Position numbers and translations under genes: made by a program
Assembly (NCBI GenBank): GCA_016293365.1
Contig: JAEDEK010000066.1
Location: forward strand, 1 to 10,540
From: Bulleidia sp.
GTDB lineage: Bacteria > Bacillota_I > Bacilli_A > Erysipelotrichales > Erysipelotrichaceae
Direction of reading: 5' to 3'
DNA length: 10,540 nt
The notes under the pieces: model-generated
Database searches by the model: none
Seen by the model: the letters and a program-made list of their open reading frames with translations, nothing else
Told to the model about the DNA's origin: nothing
In this document: positions 1 to 5,287 of the stretch, piece after piece
Numbering within the stretch: position 1 is the stretch's first letter
Layout: every line of letters starts with the position of its first letter

Positions 1-55
1 CGAGCTGTTTTCTTAATCGCTCAGCTTTAGTCATTAAATCTGCATAATCAATCAT
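1..55 (-). CDS. N-terminal fragment of a gene downstream of the XRE repressor, possibly ImmA/IrrE-type metallopeptidase (partial)
   Basis: Only the first 18 codons lie in the window, reading MIDYADLMTKAERLRKQL on the minus strand before the sequence ends. The ATG at 55-53 sits 8 nt after an AAAGGG ribosome binding site that overlaps the end of the XRE gene. An in-frame ATG at 61-59 overlaps the repressor's stop codon (TAATG) but lies too close to that site. Tight coupling to a small XRE regulator is typical of repressor/ImmA-like (COG2856) protease pairs such as immR-immA of ICEBs1, where the protease cleaves the repressor. The zinc-binding HExxH motif would lie outside the window, so the family assignment rests on context and on the style of the N-terminus only. 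Confidence 0.5.
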   Translation of the reverse strand, partial: MIDYADLMTKAERLRKQL

Positions 56-60
56 AAGCA

Positions 61-390
61 TTACCCTTTCAATAATTCTGCCATATATTCGGAATTAAGA
101 GCGATACGATTAATCGCACTGATTGCTTCCAAATCTTCCGCAGACAGGTCGCTAGCTCTGAACGCAAATGACAGACTAGATGCTTCAATGGTACTATTTT
201 CAATGGCATCTACTGAGACGCCGAAAAGACAGGCAAGTTTCTCCAACATATCCGCTGATAAAATGCGTTCGCCTTTTTCTACTTTTGAGATTAAACTCTG
301 ATCGACATTGAGGAAACGGGCAATATTAGACTGGTTAAATCCCATTCCATCTCTAAGCGTTTTAATATTATTTCCAATGATATTTGCCAT
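61..390 (-). CDS. XRE-family helix-turn-helix transcriptional repressor
   Basis: This is a 109-aa DNA-binding regulator. Residues about 6-60 form a Cro/CI-type HTH: a helix at IKTLRDGMGFNQSNIARFL, then the recognition helix region around DQSLISKVEKGER, then a packing helix ending LACLFGVSVDAIE. The 'SLISKVEKGER' signature and the start of the protein with the HTH are typical of the family. The C-terminal 45 residues are helical and may form a dimerisation tail. The start is well supported by an AAGGAGGAGG ribosome binding site about 7 nt upstream (near 397-406). The next gene follows with almost no gap, so the two are co-transcribed. The gene diverges from the plus-strand unit starting at 657, and inverted TTGTCATA sites in its promoter suggest autorepression. 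Family assignment is firm; the target genes are inferred. Confidence 0.92.
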   Translation of the reverse strand: MANIIGNNIKTLRDGMGFNQSNIARFLNVDQSLISKVEKGERILSADMLEKLACLFGVSVDAIENSTIEASSLSFAFRASDLSAEDLEAISAINRIALNSEYMAELLKG

Positions 391-422
391 GGTTATGTTC
401 CTCCTCCTTGTATTTCATTTAT

Positions 423-451
423 ATTATAGTATGTATTTGTCATAAAAACAA
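423..451 (-). promoter_or_regulatory. Sigma-A-type promoter of the XRE repressor gene
   Basis: Read on the minus strand, a -35 element TTGTTT (451-446) and a perfect -10 TATAAT (428-423) are separated by exactly 17 nt. This places the transcription start near 416, just ahead of the AAGGAGGAGG ribosome binding site. One TTGTCATA half-site (437-444) lies inside the spacer, the position expected for an autorepressor operator. Confidence 0.7.
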
Positions 452-500
452 TGCATTGAGATATATAAAATATGACAAGGCTATTGGTTTACATTGTCAT
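437..500. promoter_or_regulatory. Putative operator cluster: three TTGTCAT half-sites
   Basis: The plus strand carries TTGTCATA at 437-444, its exact inverse TATGACAA at 471-478, and a third copy TTGTCAT at 494-500. The first pair forms a perfect 8-bp inverted repeat with a 26-bp gap. A separate 10-bp palindrome CAATGCATTG lies between them at 449-458. The first site is inside the repressor's promoter spacer. The third could double as the -35 box (TTGTCA, 494-499) of a weak rightward promoter whose -10 would be TACAAA (517-522). The simplest reading is that the XRE protein binds here and controls both directions. This is inferred from placement and symmetry. Confidence 0.5.
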
Positions 501-525
501 TCACACATTTAAAAAGTACAAATTC

Positions 526-544
526 AATGCTTCTACGAAGCATT
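526..544. repeat. Perfect 8-bp inverted repeat with 3-nt loop
   Basis: AATGCTTC (526-533) and GAAGCATT (537-544) are perfect inverse copies around a TAC loop. No T-run follows, so it is not a normal intrinsic terminator. It lies just downstream of the possible rightward promoter at 494-522 and upstream of the leader hairpin at 582-633. It could be a protein-binding palindrome or a hairpin at the 5' end of the rightward transcript. Confidence 0.5.
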
Positions 545-581
545 ATCTACTGTTCAATTCCATGCTATATTAAGGGTGTAT

Positions 582-633
582 AGAGAATTTGTTCGATTCA
601 GGCAGACAGCCGGCGAGCAGATTCTCTTTTTTT
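582..633 (+). terminator. Leader hairpin plus U-run ahead of the first rightward gene (attenuator-like)
   Basis: A 14-bp stem pairs 582-595 with 614-627 and contains two G-U wobbles. The 18-nt loop includes a small GGC/GCC stem (601-603 with 609-611). Seven T residues follow at 627-633. Structurally this is an intrinsic terminator, but it lies 24 nt before the gene it precedes. The only upstream gene in the window runs in the opposite direction, so it cannot end an upstream rightward gene seen here. Its apical part (TTGTTCG...GGC..GCC...CGAGCAG) and the sequence after the T-run (GTTTTCGAAG) resemble the leader hairpin at 4006-4072. Conditional termination (attenuation or antitermination) is the likely role. 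Confidence 0.7.
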
Positions 634-656
634 GTTTTCGAAGGGAGAAGAAAGGT

Positions 657-1190
657 ATGGAAAACAAAAGAATTGATCTCGGCAACGGCTATTTTGCTGA
701 ACCCGACACCAGTGCCCACAAGGATGGCATGGATCTGTACAACCTCTTTGACGAGGAAGAAAACGTGCTGGCAATGCATGTTCCTAAAACCTCACTACAA
801 AGAGAATTCTTTCCGGATGGCGTGGAAATTCCAACGATTACAGGAATGCTGCCAAATATTCAATGGGAAGTAAATCGTTTTTTTGAAGAAATGGCACTTT
901 CCGATGAACATGACATGTTTGAATCCGGAAACTTCCTGTATCAAACAAACGGGTCAGTAATTGTGGAACTGACACTTCCGGATTATGGCAGCTCTCCATC
1001 TGTAAAAGTGGAACTTCCTGCAGTAAGTTCTGAGAAATTCAGTCTGAATCTGTTTCTGAGCGATTTACTGGAAACATATGCCATCCGGCTGTATGAGGCA
1101 TTTGAAGAACTGCTGGATGAAATCAGAAACATTATCCGGGAGGAGGAAGAGTACACATCAACACTGAAAGACCTGTACTGGCAGTACTAA
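657..1190 (+). CDS. Unrecognised acidic cytoplasmic protein, 177 aa
   Basis: I do not recognise the family. From the ATG at 657 the protein has 177 residues beginning MENKRIDLGNGYFAEPD. It is rich in Glu and Asp, has no signal peptide or membrane segment, and contains one Cys-free, mixed alpha/beta-looking body followed by a strongly helical C-terminal part (about residues 125-170, LLETYAIRLYEAFEELLDEI...). That part ends in a run of glutamates and could form a coiled coil or a binding surface. The frame is open back to a GTG at 576, but that start would lie before the leader hairpin's 5' arm. The ATG at 657 has a good AAGGGAG ribosome binding site at 641-647, so it is preferred. The gene is followed by a 20-nt gap and the 63-aa gene, indicating one operon. 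Confidence 0.8.
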   Translation: MENKRIDLGNGYFAEPDTSAHKDGMDLYNLFDEEENVLAMHVPKTSLQREFFPDGVEIPTITGMLPNIQWEVNRFFEEMALSDEHDMFESGNFLYQTNGSVIVELTLPDYGSSPSVKVELPAVSSEKFSLNLFLSDLLETYAIRLYEAFEELLDEIRNIIREEEEYTSTLKDLYWQY

Positions 1191-1210
1191 CACACGAAAG
1201 GACTAAACTT

Positions 1211-1402
1211 ATGGAAAACACAACAATAACAAAGACATCCTATATTCAGGAATGGGCAAACAGATTTCAAAATCTGGATCAGGAAATCATCGATTTGGTT
1301 ATAACAGCTATGGATGGTGATTTATCACAGAAACTCAGACTGGCAGAATCACTTCCACAGTGTAATCAGGACTGGTCTGATCAGGGTATCACACTCCATT
1401 AA
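1211..1402 (+). CDS. Unrecognised small protein, 63 aa
   Basis: This short gene is supported by its operon position, with 20 nt after the previous stop and 23 nt before the next ATG, and by a GAAAGGA ribosome binding site about 8 nt before the start. The protein begins MENTTITKTSYIQEWANRF and is soluble and mostly helical by appearance. It contains a single Cys near the end (QCNQDW) and no membrane segment. I do not recognise a family. In such islands small proteins like this often accompany DUF5688-type genes, but no function can be given. Confidence 0.7.
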   Translation: MENTTITKTSYIQEWANRFQNLDQEIIDLVITAMDGDLSQKLRLAESLPQCNQDWSDQGITLH

Positions 1403-1425
1403 TCAGAAAGGAAAAGAGAACAACA

Positions 1426-2076
1426 ATGGAGAGTAGAATCAGTATATTTCATTTGATGAAAGATTATTCACAGGTGAAAAGGCTTCTGTATATGAGACTG
1501 ATGCCAGAAAATAAGGACTACCTGAAAGAAGTACCACATCGAAGTTTTACGGAAGGAAGTGATGTAGTAATTACATATGCTGTACTTCTGGATATAAACG
1601 AATATGGTATTCAGTCGATTCCAATTACCTGGGATTACCTGAATTATCTAGGTATATCGGAAAACCAGCTGTATGAAGATGCATTACAATCATCACCAGG
1701 ACTGATGCCACCTTTCATCACTGTAATGGACAATCGGATCAGAGATTTCTTTTCAACGGATTCAATGCCACTGATGAATAATCACATGTTAATAGTGTCG
1801 TCGGAACACCATTATTATGGAGCGACAAGCATCTGTTACAAAGGGATTCTGGAACGTATTGCAGAAGAAGAAAATTCAGATCTGTTTGTCGGATTACCAT
1901 CTCTAAATGCCAGTATCATTATTCCGGATGATGGAACAAGGTCTGCTGAACATGTAAAGTGGCTTTTCAGAGGCATTGCAGACAGTGGATTTCTGGAAGA
2001 AGGTGAAATACTGTCTTCGATGCTTTATCACTTTGACCGATCAACAGGCATTTGTCAACAACTCGGCTACAAGTAA
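1426..2076 (+). CDS. DUF5688-like protein, 3' end formed by the IscB element
   Basis: The 216-aa protein looks like the C-terminal part of the DUF5688 family, which is frequent and uncharacterised in Lachnospiraceae. Recognisable stretches are AVLLDINEYGIQSIPITWDYL, the GISENQLYEDAL helix, the central YGATSICYKGILERIAEE, and GLPSLNASIIIPDDG (about 165-180). Typical members are longer at the N-terminus, so this is a short form. An AAAGGAA ribosome binding site about 12 nt upstream supports the start. The last four codons and the TAA (2062-2076) are also the left-end hairpin of the IscB element. The present C-terminus (QLGYK) is therefore probably supplied by the insertion, and a few original residues may be lost. 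Loss of function cannot be judged. The guide of the omega RNA would come from codons just before this point. Confidence 0.75.
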   Translation: MESRISIFHLMKDYSQVKRLLYMRLMPENKDYLKEVPHRSFTEGSDVVITYAVLLDINEYGIQSIPITWDYLNYLGISENQLYEDALQSSPGLMPPFITVMDNRIRDFFSTDSMPLMNNHMLIVSSEHHYYGATSICYKGILERIAEEENSDLFVGLPSLNASIIIPDDGTRSAEHVKWLFRGIADSGFLEEGEILSSMLYHFDRSTGICQQLGYK

Positions 2077-2081
2077 CCGAG
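2062..2081 (+). repeat. Left-end hairpin of the IscB element
   Basis: CTCGG (2062-2066) pairs with CCGAG (2077-2081) around the 10-nt loop CTACAAGTAA. The loop differs at one base from the 10-nt loop at the right end (ATACAAGTAA, 3882-3891). The 11-mer ACAAGTAACCG that begins in this loop (2069-2079) recurs at 2115-2125. The hairpin is also the likely first stem of the omega RNA scaffold, right after the guide. Confidence 0.65.
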
Positions 2082-2409
2082 CATGAATAGCACTTCGTGC
2101 TGTCTGTGCTACGCACAAGTAACCGCCGTACTCTGTACGGAAGATGACTAGCCTCAGTCTTTTTATACGCAACTCGAAAGACTACGTCCATAAGATCAAC
2201 ACTCAAACCAATGATGCCCTAGTTGGGTAGGGTTGGGGCAACGTATGATGCTGAAAGTAAGGCAGATGCGACCCTGTGCTTCAAGTCTTATGAACATTGG
2301 CGAAGGGCAACACACACCACTTTGTTGTGAAAGCAGGAGTGATGACGCAGTGATGCGGACAGGACAGTGATGTTCCTGTCATTATCAAAAGAAAGGGGGC
2401 GAAAGCCTT
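2062..2409 (+). ncRNA. Omega RNA (HEARO RNA) of the IscB element
   Basis: The 330-nt gene-free stretch before iscB is dense in stems, as expected for HEARO/omega RNA, the guide RNA of IscB. Stems visible by eye are 2089-2093/2097-2101, 2105-2109/2113-2117 and 2126-2131/2135-2140, all with 3-nt loops. Longer ones are 2156-2162/2177-2183 (AGTCTTT/AAAGACT), a long-range 7-bp pairing 2189-2195/2286-2292 (CATAAGA/TCTTATG), and 2217-2221/2228-2232. TGCCC 2215-2219 can instead pair with GGGCA 2236-2240, a possible switch or pseudoknot. Near the 3' end are CGCA-GTGA-TGCG (2346-2357), 2358-2364/2374-2380 (GACAGGA/TCCTGTC), and a GGC-GAAA-GCC hairpin touching the iscB start. By analogy with characterised IscB systems, the guide of about 16 nt is the sequence just 5' of the scaffold (about 2046-2061, ending CATTTGTCAACAA). 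The exact 5' and 3' ends are not visible. Confidence 0.75.
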
Positions 2410-3843
2410 ATGAAATCTAACAAGAGTGTTCTTGTGATTGGTATGAATGGTATTGGGCTTATGCCGACTACACCTCGTAAAACAAGAATCCTGCTTCAGT
2501 CAGGAAAAGCAGAGGTATACAGAAAAACACCATTCACTATCAGATTGTTATACAAAACAGGTTCAGCTACACAGGATATCACACTTGGTGTTGATACAGG
2601 CTCTCAGCACATTGGTGCAGCTGTTGTTACAGGTAATGTCGTTCAGATGAAGGACGAACATGTTCTGAGAACGACGATGGAAAAGCGACAGCTGAACGAA
2701 AAACGTGCAGAAGCACGAAGAACCAGAAGATATCGGAAGACAAGGTATCGCAAGCCAAAGTTCAAGCCTCACACAAAGCACGTGTATAAGGAAAAAATGG
2801 CGACTCGCAATGGTCGCAAGACACATTGGCCTAACATCAAAAATGAATTCGGCACAAACCGTGATCCGGGATGGTTACCACCGAGCATTCAACAGAAGGT
2901 AGATCATCATATTCAGATTATCGGAAGATATCAGGAAGCCTTGCCAGTTCGCACAAAAACACGAATCGAAATCGGCAGATTCGATATGCAGAAGATCCGG
3001 AATCCGGAGATCAAAGGCATTCAGTATCAGCTTGGCAGAATGTATGAGTACGAAAATATCAAAGCTTATGTTCTTGCCAAGTACAACTACAAGTGTCCAA
3101 TCTGTAAGAAGATATTCGGAAGTAAACGGAAAGATGGTGCTGTTGTCAAAATGAGGATGCACCACAGAGACTACGTAAGCAAGGGTGCTACCGACAATCC
3201 AGATTCATACATTCCGGTATGTGACTGTTGCCATTCAGCAGAAGAACATAACGAAGGCGGAAAACTGGACGAAATTATGAAGAAGAACAGAAAGAATGTC
3301 CGTGGTATGCGAGATATGACGTTCATGAATATTCTCAGGCGTCGTATCTGGATCGCTTTTCCGGATGCTGAATACACATATGGAAACATCACAAATGCGG
3401 ACAGAAAAGGGCTTGGCTTGCCAAAGACACATGCAAATGATGCGGTAGCTATTGCAATGCACGACTATATCCAGCATACAGGGTTACATGAAGTAATTGA
3501 TGTTCCACGTACCACCGTATATGAGCAGGTACGAAAGAAGAAACGTTCCCTTCACGAAATGAACCCTCGCAAAGGCAGAAAAGAACCAAACAAAAACGCT
3601 GTACGCAACAATAAAAACACAAAGTCAGTCACAAACAAAAGCGGAACATTCTGTCTGTACGACAAGGTCGAATACGCAGGACAGATTGGTTGGATTACCG
3701 GATTTTCCGGAAAGACAAATGCTTTTATCAGGACTTCAGGTGGTGGTTATCTGATCAAAGAAGGCAGTAAAGACATGCATATACCATTATCCAGAGTTGT
3801 AAGGATAAGCCATAACAACAACTGGATCTGTTATACGAAATGA
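2410..3843 (+). CDS. iscB: IscB RNA-guided endonuclease (RuvC/HNH, Cas9 ancestor family)
   Basis: This 477-aa protein has the full IscB domain order. The PLMP domain is at about 5-47 (GLMPTTPRKTRILLQSGKA...PFTIRLL). RuvC-I is VDTGSQHIG with catalytic D62, followed by an arginine-rich bridge helix (about 88-116). RuvC-II is IEIGRFD with E187. The HNH domain at about 225-285 has two CxxC zinc knuckles (C229/C232, C271/C274) and catalytic HH at 251-252. RuvC-III is KTHANDAVAIA with H341 and D344. A basic linker at about 375-410 leads to a C-terminal beta-rich domain (about 412-470, FCLYDKVEYAGQIGWITGF) that in this family contacts the omega RNA and the TAM. All catalytic residues are present, so both strand-cleaving centres appear intact. 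The protein cleaves DNA matching the guide carried by the upstream RNA. The AAAGGGGG ribosome binding site (2392-2399) lies inside the omega RNA's last hairpin, linking guide RNA and translation. Confidence 0.95.
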   Translation: MKSNKSVLVIGMNGIGLMPTTPRKTRILLQSGKAEVYRKTPFTIRLLYKTGSATQDITLGVDTGSQHIGAAVVTGNVVQMKDEHVLRTTMEKRQLNEKRAEARRTRRYRKTRYRKPKFKPHTKHVYKEKMATRNGRKTHWPNIKNEFGTNRDPGWLPPSIQQKVDHHIQIIGRYQEALPVRTKTRIEIGRFDMQKIRNPEIKGIQYQLGRMYEYENIKAYVLAKYNYKCPICKKIFGSKRKDGAVVKMRMHHRDYVSKGATDNPDSYIPVCDCCHSAEEHNEGGKLDEIMKKNRKNVRGMRDMTFMNILRRRIWIAFPDAEYTYGNITNADRKGLGLPKTHANDAVAIAMHDYIQHTGLHEVIDVPRTTVYEQVRKKKRSLHEMNPRKGRKEPNKNAVRNNKNTKSVTNKSGTFCLYDKVEYAGQIGWITGFSGKTNAFIRTSGGGYLIKEGSKDMHIPLSRVVRISHNNNWICYTK

Positions 3844-3866
3844 GGTGATTATTATAACAAACAGTA

Positions 3867-3906
3867 CGCAATTCCTCTCCCATACAAGTAAGGGAGAATC
3901 CTTGCG
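3867..3906 (+). repeat. Right-end hairpin of the IscB element
   Basis: TCTCCC (3876-3881) pairs with GGGAGA (3892-3897) around the 10-nt loop ATACAAGTAA. An outer stem CGCAA/TTGCG (3867-3871 with 3902-3906) encloses it across an internal loop. The apical loop is nearly identical to that of the left-end hairpin at 2062-2081. It lies 23 nt after the iscB stop codon, as expected for the right end of an IS200/IS605-like element. Confidence 0.65.
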
Positions 3907-3910
3907 AATT

Positions 3911-3938
3911 TTCTTGAAGCATATGAATTATTCAAGAA
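3911..3938. repeat. 8-bp inverted repeat in the right flank of the IscB element
   Basis: TTCTTGAA (3911-3918) and TTCAAGAA (3931-3938) are perfect inverse copies around a 12-nt loop. No T-run follows, so it is unlikely to be a terminator. It is at or just outside the right border of the element. It could belong to the target site or to the original 3' region of the DUF5688-like gene. The rest of 3939-4005 is AT-rich and shows no gene. Confidence 0.4.
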
Positions 3939-4005
3939 TAAAAACAGAGCATAATTCTTCCAAATTCATAACTAAGTAAGAAAAGTATGCTATTTTGAAA
4001 TTGAT

Positions 4006-4072
4006 AAAAGATCTTGTTCGTAAATCAACCAGGGCTTGTGCCATCGGGAGCGAACAGGATCTTTTTCTTTTT
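4006..4072 (+). terminator. Leader hairpin plus U-run ahead of the PARP operon (attenuator-like)
   Basis: A 15-bp stem pairs 4006-4020 with 4051-4065, with one G-U wobble. The 30-nt loop contains GGC-TTGT-GCC. TTTTTCTTTTT follows at 4062-4072. The structure would terminate transcription efficiently. It could simply end iscB transcripts, but its core (TTGTTCG...GGC..GCC...CGAACAG) and the sequence after the T-run (CTTTTTGAAG) match the leader hairpin at 582-633, which has no upstream rightward gene in the window. The shared feature suggests a regulated leader. A promoter for the following gene would need to lie within about 3939-4005 for attenuation to work; only a weak candidate (TTCATA at 3965, TATGCT at 3986, short 15-nt spacer) is visible. 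Confidence 0.75.
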
Positions 4073-4082
4073 GAAGCAAATT

Positions 4083-4127
4083 AAAGGAGAAAAGGGATCT
4101 GTGTAGCTTCCACAGGCAAAAACTATG
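4083..4127 (+). promoter_or_regulatory. Unusual translation start region: distant ribosome binding site and small hairpin
   Basis: A good AAAGGAG motif (4083-4089) lies 35 nt before the ATG at 4125. Between them a 5-bp hairpin CTGTG/CACAG (4099-4103 with 4111-4115) could shorten the distance, but not to the usual 7-9 nt. The segment also holds a minimal start-stop GTG TAG (4101-4106) 11 nt after that ribosome binding site. The frame of the downstream gene is blocked by this same TAG, so no better upstream start exists. Confidence 0.4.
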
Positions 4128-5222
4128 GTTATCAGAAAAAACAACGTATTTACCAGAAGAACTGACGGCTCAACTGTTACAGTAACAGACGTCAACAACG
4201 GAATGATCACATTTGATGATGGTTCCAAAATCAAATCCTCGTCGCTTGACTACGCCTATATTTTTACTGGAAGAGGCAATGGAGAGTGCGAAGTTGAAAT
4301 GCTGAACGGCAGACTGTTGATTGATGGATTGCCGGTGCAGATGGGAAGTCTTGCAGATGCAAAACTGCTCTATCACAAAGGGAACACTGTGGCGATCACA
4401 GTAGCAGGCAAAGAGAATCCGGAAAAGATTGATGTCATGCTGTATGATATCCAGGACGACTCTTTCAAAAAGATTCATCATAACTGGGACAGTGCAAAGG
4501 TTCTTGTTGATGAAGAATGCAACGTCACTTACCTTCTTTCAAAGAAAACAGTTCATTCAGTAGTAGATGATGATGGTAATGGTACACATGAGGTCACAGG
4601 ATACCGCCAGAAGCTGATCGTAAGAAATGCTGCTGGTACCGAAGTGTCAAAGAATGACTCAGATGAGAAAATGCATCTGTTCGATGGAGATGTAACCTCG
4701 ATATCAGTGGAACTGGATGAAGGAAGAATCCGGAAAACAGATTATATCTTTTTAAGTCATGGACTGAAGCTGTGTACAGATGTAAGTAATGAACCATTCC
4801 TTGTCATCAGTGACTCGCCGAACGTTGTATTTGTACTCCATCAGGAGCGATACGAACATCCATCAGATTCTGAAGACGGAACACCGGATGTCCATTACGA
4901 CTTTGATGGTTATTCAACGGCTTACCCGGCAAATCTGCTTGGTGAGCTTGATGATGTCACATCACTGTACGATGGAACCGGACTGATGTTTACTTTTGAA
5001 AAGGGACTGGCATTCTACGATTACTATCACACGCTTCGTACCTTCCTTGGTGAAAAGGTTCTGGATGCAGCTGAAGGGAAGTCGCTTGTAAATGTCAATA
5101 TCGGCTTCAAGCAAAACACACTGTTCCTGGCTTCGCAGAAGGATGGTGAAACACTCATCACAGAGATTTCCGTTTATGCCAATACAGATCGTGGCTATGT
5201 AACAGAAATCATTGAACATTAA
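4125..5222 (+). CDS. Unrecognised beta-rich protein, 365 aa, first gene of the PARP operon
   Basis: I do not recognise the family. The protein begins MVIRKNNVFTRRTDGSTVTV and is dominated by short alternating beta-strand-like segments separated by Asp/Gly/Asn turns, for example DGSKIKSSS, NGRLLIDGLPV, GNTVAITVAG and KQNTLFLASQKDGET. This pattern suggests a beta-propeller or repeated beta-sandwich, although no clean WD40 or Kelch signature is seen. It is acidic, has no signal peptide or membrane segment and few Cys. No catalytic motif stands out, so a binding or scaffold role is more likely than an enzyme. ATG 4125 is the first in-frame start after a TAG at 4104 but has no ribosome binding site at normal distance; Met27 (NNGMITF) is a less likely alternative. 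The WGR-PARP gene follows after 65 nt containing a hairpin, which suggests joint function. Confidence 0.75.
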   Translation: MVIRKNNVFTRRTDGSTVTVTDVNNGMITFDDGSKIKSSSLDYAYIFTGRGNGECEVEMLNGRLLIDGLPVQMGSLADAKLLYHKGNTVAITVAGKENPEKIDVMLYDIQDDSFKKIHHNWDSAKVLVDEECNVTYLLSKKTVHSVVDDDGNGTHEVTGYRQKLIVRNAAGTEVSKNDSDEKMHLFDGDVTSISVELDEGRIRKTDYIFLSHGLKLCTDVSNEPFLVISDSPNVVFVLHQERYEHPSDSEDGTPDVHYDFDGYSTAYPANLLGELDDVTSLYDGTGLMFTFEKGLAFYDYYHTLRTFLGEKVLDAAEGKSLVNVNIGFKQNTLFLASQKDGETLITEISVYANTDRGYVTEIIEH

Positions 5223-5232
5223 CTTACAGGCT

Positions 5233-5274
5233 AACTGCAATTCTGTCATCTGATGGGATTGCAGTTTCCTTTTT
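5233..5274 (+). terminator. Intergenic hairpin plus T-run directly before the PARP gene
   Basis: AACTGCAAT (5233-5241) pairs perfectly with ATTGCAGTT (5258-5266) around a 16-nt loop, followed by TTTCCTTTTT. It starts 11 nt after the preceding stop codon, and the PARP ribosome binding site GGGAG (5277-5281) begins only 3 nt after the T-run. It may be a partial terminator that lowers PARP and helicase expression relative to the first gene, an attenuator, or an mRNA processing or stability element. Its sequence is unrelated to the leader hairpins at 582 and 4006. Confidence 0.65.
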
Positions 5275-5287
5275 ATGGGAGAAAAAA

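Larger units (their letters stand above)
2062..3912 (+). mobile_element. IscB element (IS200/IS605-like, no transposase)
   Basis: This non-autonomous element consists of a left-end hairpin, an omega RNA region, iscB and a right-end hairpin. It contains no TnpA-type tyrosine transposase, so movement would need one supplied in trans. The terminal hairpins share the loop sequence TACAAGTAA, as expected for imperfect-palindrome ends recognised by a Y1 transposase. There are no terminal inverted repeats or target duplications, which is also as expected. The outer borders are approximate: the left border is set by the hairpin at 2062, and the right one lies somewhere in about 3898-3915. The element sits at the very 3' end of the DUF5688-like gene, between two plus-strand operons. 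Confidence 0.75.

Noticed and set aside
576..656. Upstream GTG start for the 177-aa gene adding 27 residues
   Set aside because: The extension is encoded by the leader hairpin and T-run, has no ribosome binding site, and reads as a chance open frame. ATG 657 has a good site.
2083..2409. Several hairpins before iscB considered as a riboswitch or a CRISPR array
   Set aside because: There are no regularly spaced identical repeats of CRISPR size. The position directly before an intact iscB is explained by the omega RNA.
2410..3843. Cas9 or TnpB instead of IscB
   Set aside because: The PLMP N-terminus, the HNH insertion between RuvC-II and RuvC-III, and the 477-aa length fit IscB. TnpB lacks HNH, and Cas9 is much longer with a recognition lobe.
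3845..3979. A 44-codon frame from GTG 3845 through the right-end hairpin, with a stretch (ESLRIFLKHMNYSR) that faintly recalls an S4 RNA-binding domain
   Set aside because: It overlaps the element's right-end hairpin and has no start at proper distance from the AGGTGA motif. The resemblance covers about 14 residues only and the rest does not fit the fold.
4170..4481. Long minus-strand frames opposite the beta-rich, PARP and helicase genes
   Set aside because: They are Cys-, Phe- and Ser-rich antisense shadows without ribosome binding sites. The plus-strand frames carry the recognisable domains.
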